Source: Candidatus Hebobacteria bacterium | GTDB lineage: Bacteria > Armatimonadota > Hebobacteria > Hebobacterales > Hebobacteraceae | Direction: 5' to 3' | NCBI GenBank assembly: GCA_029821235.1 | Contig: JALGTT010000026.1 | Coordinates: 1 to 9,970 of the forward strand | DNA: 9,970 nucleotides | Program-made: the position numbers and the translations under genes | Part shown: one piece after another, positions 6,147 to 9,970 of the stretch | How the letters are laid out: the number at the start of each line of letters is the position of its first letter | Position numbering within the stretch: position 1 is the stretch's first letter | Notes under the pieces: model-generated | Database searches by the model: none | What the model saw: the letters and a program-made list of their open reading frames with translations, nothing else | What the model was told of the DNA's origin: nothing

Positions 6147-6772
6147 GGCTCGTCTCCTTCCCGCGCGAGCCGGTCTCCATGCTCCACGCCCGCGGGCCCC
6201 TCGGCCCCGCGGCCGGGCTCGCCGCGCTGATACCAGTCTATCACGGTTTCGCCGAAACGGCTCGCTCTCTTTCTCAGAAACCCGCCAATTCCATCGGGAA
6301 GGCCCTCCCGGCGGGAGCGCTGGCAGATCACCCACCCGTCCGCCGCCGCCAGCGAGGCGGCGCGGCCGATCGCGCGCATCGCCCGCAGCACCTCCCCCTT
6401 CCCATAGGGAGGGTCCAGGAAGATGAGATCGAACTCCGCGCCCTCCCGCACCAGCCGGGGCAGGGCGCGGACCACCTGCCCGCGGATGATGCGCACGCGG
6501 TCGGCAAGCCCGCACCGCGCCGCGTTCTCGGCGATGAGGCGTGCGGCCGGGGGATGGGACTCCACAAAGACGGCCTTCTCCGCGCCGCGGCTCAGCGCCT
6601 CCAGCCCCACCGCGCCGGATCCGGCGTACAGGTCGAGGAACGACGCCCCCATCACCTTCTCCGCGAGCGCGCCGAAGAGGCTCTCCCGCACCCGGTCGGT
6701 GGTGGGCCGGAGGGCCTGTCCCCGCAGTGAGCGAATGGTCCTGCCCCTGGCTGTCCCGGCGATGATGCGCAT
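6143..6772 (-). CDS. rsmD: 16S rRNA (guanine(966)-N(2))-methyltransferase
   Basis: RsmD uses S-adenosylmethionine to methylate N2 of a conserved guanine in 16S rRNA (G966 in E. coli numbering) during small-subunit assembly. The 209 residues show the family's opening MRIIAGTARGR, the RPTTDRVRESLF signature (22-33), the SAM-binding motif LDLYAGSGAVGLEALSRGA (46-64), the acidic ending of the next strand (VFVES, 68-72) and the catalytic motif FLDPPY (118-123). After the usual end, near TVIDWYQR (176-183), there is a tail of about 26 residues rich in Gly, Glu and Arg. The start is ATG at 6770-6772, two bases after the recG stop; the SD is weak, so translation probably depends on coupling to recG. 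Its stop overlaps the coaD start by four bases. The recG-rsmD-coaD order is common in Gram-positive and related bacteria. Confidence 0.97.
   Translation of the reverse strand: MRIIAGTARGRTIRSLRGQALRPTTDRVRESLFGALAEKVMGASFLDLYAGSGAVGLEALSRGAEKAVFVESHPPAARLIAENAARCGLADRVRIIRGQVVRALPRLVREGAEFDLIFLDPPYGKGEVLRAMRAIGRAASLAAADGWVICQRSRREGLPDGIGGFLRKRASRFGETVIDWYQRGEPGRGAEGPAGVEHGDRLAREGDEP
6154..6159 (-). promoter_or_regulatory. coaD: Ribosome binding site that decides the TTG start of coaD
   Basis: On the minus strand this reads AAGGAG, with seven bases to the TTG at 6146. It lies inside the rsmD 3' end and rules out the much longer in-frame extension of coaD. Confidence 0.75.
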
Positions 6773-6774
6773 GG

Positions 6775-9510
6775 CTATCCGGCCGGCCTTTCCATGCGGT
6801 CCCTCAATTGCCTGACCTGGGCGCGCAGGGCGCGGTGTGCGCCCGCCCGCAGGTCCGGGTCCTTTTCCACCAGTTGGAAAGCGGCCTCCCTGGCGGTGGC
6901 GAGCACCCCCAGGTCGCCGGCCAGCCGCGCCAGCCGGAAATCGGGAAGGCCGTGCTGCCGGCTGCCGTAGAGTTCCCCGGGGCCGCGCAGCTCCAGGTCC
7001 TTCTCGGCGATGGCGAATCCGTCGTTGGTCTCCAGCATCACCCGCAGGCGGTCCCGCGCCAGGCCCAGCGATTCCTCCGCGCCGGGCGCCAGGCGTCCGG
7101 TGGGGTCGTACTTGGCGGGTGTGAGCAAGAGGCAGTAGGACTGGTGCGCCCCCCGGCCCACGCGGCCGCGAAGTTGGTGGAGTTGGGCGAGGCCGAACCG
7201 CTCGGCGTTGACGATCATCATCACGGTGGCGTTGGGGATGTCCACCCCCACCTCGATCACCGTGGTGGCGGTCAGCACGTCAAGTTCTCCGGACCGGAAG
7301 GCGTCCATCACGGCCTCCCGGTCGGCCACCCGCATCGCTCCGTGCACCAGGCCGACGCGGAAATCGGAGAACTCCCCCCGCTGAAGTTCCTCGGAGAGCT
7401 TCGTCGCGGCTTGGGCCTGCAGTTCCTCCGATTCCTCGATCAAGGGGCACACCACATAGGCCTGCCGCCCCTCGGCGAGTTGACGTCTCACCAGGTCGCA
7501 GGCCTCCGGCGCGGCGGCCGCGCCGTCCTGCGAAGAGGCGAGTTTGAACCAGAGGGTGCGAACCTGCTGTCGGCCGGGTGGCATCTCGTCCAGCACGGAG
7601 AGGTCGAGGTCGCCGTACAGGGTGAGGGCGAGGCTGCGCGGAATTGGAGTGGCGGTCATGATCAGCATGTGGGGGATGGCAGTTGCCTTTCGGCGGGACT
7701 TCGCGGCCTTGCCCGCCAGGTCGGCGCGCTGGCGGACCCCGAACCGGTGCTGCTCGTCCACGATCACCAGGCCCAGGCGGCCGAAGTCCACGCGCTGCTG
7801 GATGAGAGCATGGGTGCCCACCGCCACCACGGGGTCTCCGGCGCGCAGGGCGCGCAGGGCCTGGTCCTTTTCCCGGGCGCGCATGGAGCCGGTGAGGAGG
7901 AGAATGCGAATGCCCAGAGGCTGGAGGAGACGAGTCAGCACCAGGTAGTGCTGTTCCGCGAGAATCTCCGTGGGGGCCATCAGCGCGGCCTGGTAGCCGT
8001 TCTGGGCCGCGATCACCAGGGCGGCCGCGGCGACCACCGTCTTGCCGGAGCCCACGTCCCCCTGGAGCAGGCGGTACATGGGGGTGTCGGAGGCCATGTC
8101 CGCGGTTATCTCGGCGATCACCCGCTGCTGGGCGCGGGTGAGGGTGAAGGGAAGCGCCTCGGCGAGCGCGGCGATGACATCACCCTGTGGCGGCATGGCG
8201 AGGCCGGTGGCCGGCCGCTGGCGCTCCCGCTTCCGCTGGGCCATCGCCAACTCCAGCACCAGTAACTCCTCGAAGGCCAGGCGGCGACGGGCCTCGTCCT
8301 TCGCCTTCTCGGAGGAGGGCCAGTGGATCTCCCGCAGCGCCTGGGACAGGGAGGGAAGACGGTATTCCCGGCGGAGAGAGGCGGGGAGGGGATCCTGGAG
8401 TTCGGGGGGCAGTTGATCGAGGAGTCGTCGCACCGCGCCCCTCACCTGGCCCTGGTAGACGCCCTCGGTCAGGGGATAGATGGGCACCAGGGAGCCTACC
8501 GCCAGGTCTTCGCCATCGGTGATTCGTTCCGATCCGGTGTACTGAATCTCCACCAGTCGTCCCAGGCGCCGCACCGATCCCTCCAACAGAAGACGGGTGC
8601 CGGGCCGGTAGTTGAGCGCGAGGGGAGAGTTGGCGATGGTCTGGGCGCGGGCCCCCCAGCGCGGCACCCGGGCCACGGAAGCGACCCGCGCGGCCCCGCT
8701 GCCGTCCTCCACGTCCAGGGTGTACTGCATCAGGCGGAAGCCGCGTCCCTCCCGAAGCACGGATTGTCCCCGCTCGCCGGCCCGCACCAGCACCGCCGCC
8801 CGTTCGCCGTCCTTCACCTCGCTGAGCCGGCGGAGGGGCAGGTAGGCGCGGGGGAAGTGGTGGAGCAGGTCGCGATTGGTGGCGATTCCCAGGTTGCCCA
8901 GTTTCTTCATCCAGGCGGGGGCGGGCCTGCGTTGGGCGGCCACCGGCTGGTCGAGAAGGGCGGTCGAGGGGCGGGATTCCTTTCGCCCGGGACGGGCCGC
9001 GGGGGAGGGTTTCCGTTTCTCCTGCTTTGGGGGCGGCGGCTTCTTCTTCTGTGCTCGCGCCTCCGTGCCGCGGCCCCGCTTCGCGGACGCCTTCCGGGCC
9101 GGAGCAGCCTGCTCCGGGGCGGCCTTCGCGGCCCCGGTCAGCAGTTCGACCAGGAGTTTGCGCGCTTGTCGGACCCGTTCCTCACGCTCCTCGGCATCGA
9201 GTTTGCCGTAGTCGCGGAGCGCCTCCAGCACCTTGCCGACCACCTGGAGGCCAAGGGGGTCGTGCGGAGCCTGGGATGCCGCAGGGGCCGGCTTGCTTCT
9301 TCGGCCGCGTCCGCGGGAGTGGGACTTCCGCCGCCCGCCGCCGGTTGCCCCCGCCGCAGGCCCTCCGAAGGCCTCGCGGGCCGTTTCCGCCCAGTTCTGG
9401 ACATACTCGCCCAGACTGAGACCGATGATCGCGGTATCCCTGTAGCCCCGTCGCTTCTCCGCCTCGAGAGGACCGGCAAGGGCACGAATGATCGCCTTGG
9501 TGTCCGCCAT
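6775..9510 (-). CDS. recG: ATP-dependent DNA helicase RecG with a long N-terminal extension
   Basis: RecG is a superfamily 2 double-strand DNA translocase that remodels stalled replication forks and Holliday junctions. Its 911 residues exceed the usual 690 or so. The extension holds a helical segment (1-50, with GYRDTAIIG and EYVQNWAE), a basic linker (about 58-75, RGRGRRSK-like), a second helical segment (84-127), and a long Lys/Pro/Ala/Arg-rich linker (about 130-195). The core follows: wedge/OB domain from LGNLGIATNRDLLHHFPRAY (204-223); Walker A GDVGSGKT (484-491); DEQH (585-588, followed by RFGVRQR); TATPIPRS (619-626); LVHGAM (721-726); TTVIEVGVDIPN (749-760); QLHQLRGRVGRG (776-787). A similar helical N-terminal domain occurs in RecG of Chloroflexi and Deinococcus, from memory. 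The start is ATG at 9508-9510; the SD is weak (AGGA about 13 bases upstream). It heads the recG-rsmD-coaD unit behind a candidate promoter. Confidence 0.97.
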   Translation of the reverse strand: MADTKAIIRALAGPLEAEKRRGYRDTAIIGLSLGEYVQNWAETAREAFGGPAAGATGGGRRKSHSRGRGRRSKPAPAASQAPHDPLGLQVVGKVLEALRDYGKLDAEEREERVRQARKLLVELLTGAAKAAPEQAAPARKASAKRGRGTEARAQKKKPPPPKQEKRKPSPAARPGRKESRPSTALLDQPVAAQRRPAPAWMKKLGNLGIATNRDLLHHFPRAYLPLRRLSEVKDGERAAVLVRAGERGQSVLREGRGFRLMQYTLDVEDGSGAARVASVARVPRWGARAQTIANSPLALNYRPGTRLLLEGSVRRLGRLVEIQYTGSERITDGEDLAVGSLVPIYPLTEGVYQGQVRGAVRRLLDQLPPELQDPLPASLRREYRLPSLSQALREIHWPSSEKAKDEARRRLAFEELLVLELAMAQRKRERQRPATGLAMPPQGDVIAALAEALPFTLTRAQQRVIAEITADMASDTPMYRLLQGDVGSGKTVVAAAALVIAAQNGYQAALMAPTEILAEQHYLVLTRLLQPLGIRILLLTGSMRAREKDQALRALRAGDPVVAVGTHALIQQRVDFGRLGLVIVDEQHRFGVRQRADLAGKAAKSRRKATAIPHMLIMTATPIPRSLALTLYGDLDLSVLDEMPPGRQQVRTLWFKLASSQDGAAAAPEACDLVRRQLAEGRQAYVVCPLIEESEELQAQAATKLSEELQRGEFSDFRVGLVHGAMRVADREAVMDAFRSGELDVLTATTVIEVGVDIPNATVMMIVNAERFGLAQLHQLRGRVGRGAHQSYCLLLTPAKYDPTGRLAPGAEESLGLARDRLRVMLETNDGFAIAEKDLELRGPGELYGSRQHGLPDFRLARLAGDLGVLATAREAAFQLVEKDPDLRAGAHRALRAQVRQLRDRMERPAG

Positions 9511-9527
9511 GGGAATTCGCTGTCCTA

Positions 9528-9564
9528 TGCCGGGGCGCGCCCTCTGCCGCCCATCGCCCCGGCA
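9528..9564 (-). repeat. GC-rich hairpin in the recG leader
   Basis: A perfect ten-base inverted repeat (TGCCGGGGCG pairing with CGCCCCGGCA) surrounds a 17-base loop, between the candidate promoter and the recG start. No T-run follows on either strand, so it is not a standard intrinsic terminator. In RNA it would form a very stable stem ending about 18 bases before the ATG, and could affect recG translation or mRNA stability. Confidence 0.55.
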
Positions 9565-9581
9565 GGGAATGAGACACGCCT

Positions 9582-9610
9582 ATGTTACACGAGGGAGCAT
9601 GAGCGCACAA
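9582..9610 (-). promoter_or_regulatory. Candidate sigma-70-type promoter of the recG operon
   Basis: On the minus strand, a -35-like TTGTGC (9610-9605) is separated by exactly 17 bases from a -10-like TAACAT (9587-9582). The -10 matches four of six consensus bases and the -35 matches the first three. Transcription would start near 9575, giving a leader of about 65 bases that contains the GC-rich hairpin. It sits in the only sizeable gap upstream of the recG block, which supports the call. Confidence 0.45.
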
Positions 9611-9621
9611 GGTGGAGGGAA

Positions 9622-9631
9622 CCGGGCCCGG
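9622..9631. repeat. Ten-base palindrome just after the stop of the right-end gene
   Basis: CCGGGCCCGG is a perfect palindrome directly after the stop codon of the gene at the right edge. It cannot form a hairpin with a normal loop and has no T-run. Given the GC content, it is probably chance. Confidence 0.2.
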
Positions 9632-9970
9632 TTACCGCGTTCTACTCTTTGCTGCGGCGGAGCGGGCGGCGCGGAACTTGGGGCCCAGCACCGCGCCGAG
9701 GGGACGGAGGGCGGGCCAGCGGCCGATGACGGTCTGGCAGCGGTTGAGGTAGTAGTGGAACCGCTGGAGGTGGTGCTCCCCGCCGAATCGGTCGAGGAAG
9801 TGGGCGGCCGCGCCCGCGTAGACCAGGCACTTGAAGAGGGTGGCATAGGAGACGCCGCGCTCGGTGTCCGCGTCCACGGGGAGGCCGGACTCGGAGCCGC
9901 ACACGCGGTAGTACTGCACCAGGCTGGCCAGCATGTCGTCCCCGACCTCGCTCTCGGGCTGGGCGAGGAG
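9632..9970 (-). CDS. C-terminal part of an unrecognised protein (possible phosphotransferase-like C-terminus)
   Basis: The visible 112 residues run in frame from the window edge to a TAA at 9632-9634; the N-terminus lies outside. The first visible residues, LLAQPESEVGDDMLASLVQYY, continue without a start codon, so the internal ATG at 9934 is probably not the start. The sequence looks helical and includes ATLFKCLVYAGAAAHFLDRFGG, RFHYYLNRCQTVIGRWPALRP and a basic tail (KFRAARSAAAKSRTR). The pattern loosely recalls the helical C-terminus of aminoglycoside/choline-type phosphotransferases, but no catalytic motif is in view and I would not name it. It is separated from recG by 121 bases holding a candidate promoter, so it probably belongs to a different transcript. 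Confidence 0.65.
   Translation of the reverse strand, partial: LLAQPESEVGDDMLASLVQYYRVCGSESGLPVDADTERGVSYATLFKCLVYAGAAAHFLDRFGGEHHLQRFHYYLNRCQTVIGRWPALRPLGAVLGPKFRAARSAAAKSRTR

Noticed and set aside
6147..6515. A 123-codon in-frame extension of coaD upstream of the TTG start
   Set aside because: It overlaps the conserved second half of rsmD in another frame, has no similarity to known CoaD proteins, and the strong AAGGAG site marks TTG 6146 as the start.
6808..9729. Two long plus-strand open frames (485 and 468 codons) opposite recG
   Set aside because: The translations are low-complexity and domain-free, and the minus strand carries a full RecG with all helicase motifs.
1..9970. CRISPR array, insertion sequence, phage, toxin-antitoxin or defence genes
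   Set aside because: No spaced repeats, transposase, integrase or paired small toxin/antitoxin genes were seen; the content is core genes plus one redox unit.

Overview
This is a GC-rich bacterial window. Every gene I can support lies on the minus strand, so transcription runs from high to low coordinates. Seven genes are complete and one at each end is cut by the window edge. Strong GGAGG-type ribosome binding sites, TTG starts, a recG-rsmD-coaD housekeeping block with a coiled-coil gene after coaD, and a PknB-like kinase suggest a Gram-positive-related (terrabacterial) lineage such as Armatimonadota, Chloroflexota or Bacillota. That placement is inference and is weak. I saw no rRNA, tRNA, CRISPR array, insertion sequence or phage gene.

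Layout in transcription order: a partial gene of uncertain family (9970-9632); an intergenic region with a candidate promoter and a GC-rich hairpin; recG (9510-6775); rsmD (6772-6143); coaD (6146-5613); a DivIVA/ATP-synthase-b-like coiled-coil gene (5625-5146) that appears to start at ATC; a membrane-anchored SurA/PpiC-type peptidyl-prolyl isomerase with TPR repeats (5081-3432). After a 103-base gap with a candidate -10 box comes a second unit: a Tat-exported DUF362 protein (3328-2393), a membrane polyferredoxin resembling a NapH-NapG fusion (2338-608), a three-helix small membrane protein (590-330) and the N-terminus of a Ser/Thr protein kinase (266-1).

The first unit is housekeeping: fork rescue (RecG), 16S rRNA guanine methylation (RsmD), coenzyme A synthesis (CoaD) and extracytoplasmic protein folding (PpiC-TPR). 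RecG to the coiled-coil gene are tightly packed (2-base gap, 4-base overlap, about 13-base overlap), which implies co-transcription and translational coupling. The second unit looks like a membrane redox module. The polyferredoxin carries six [4Fe-4S] motifs and two membrane CxxxCP motifs, and its exported partner has DUF362, a family often encoded beside ferredoxins whose substrate is unknown.

The most notable points are the likely non-canonical ATC start of the coiled-coil gene, the NapH-NapG fusion keeping an internal twin-arginine-like segment, and the long basic low-complexity insertions near the N-terminus of RecG. I do not see strong evidence of a wholly new system.
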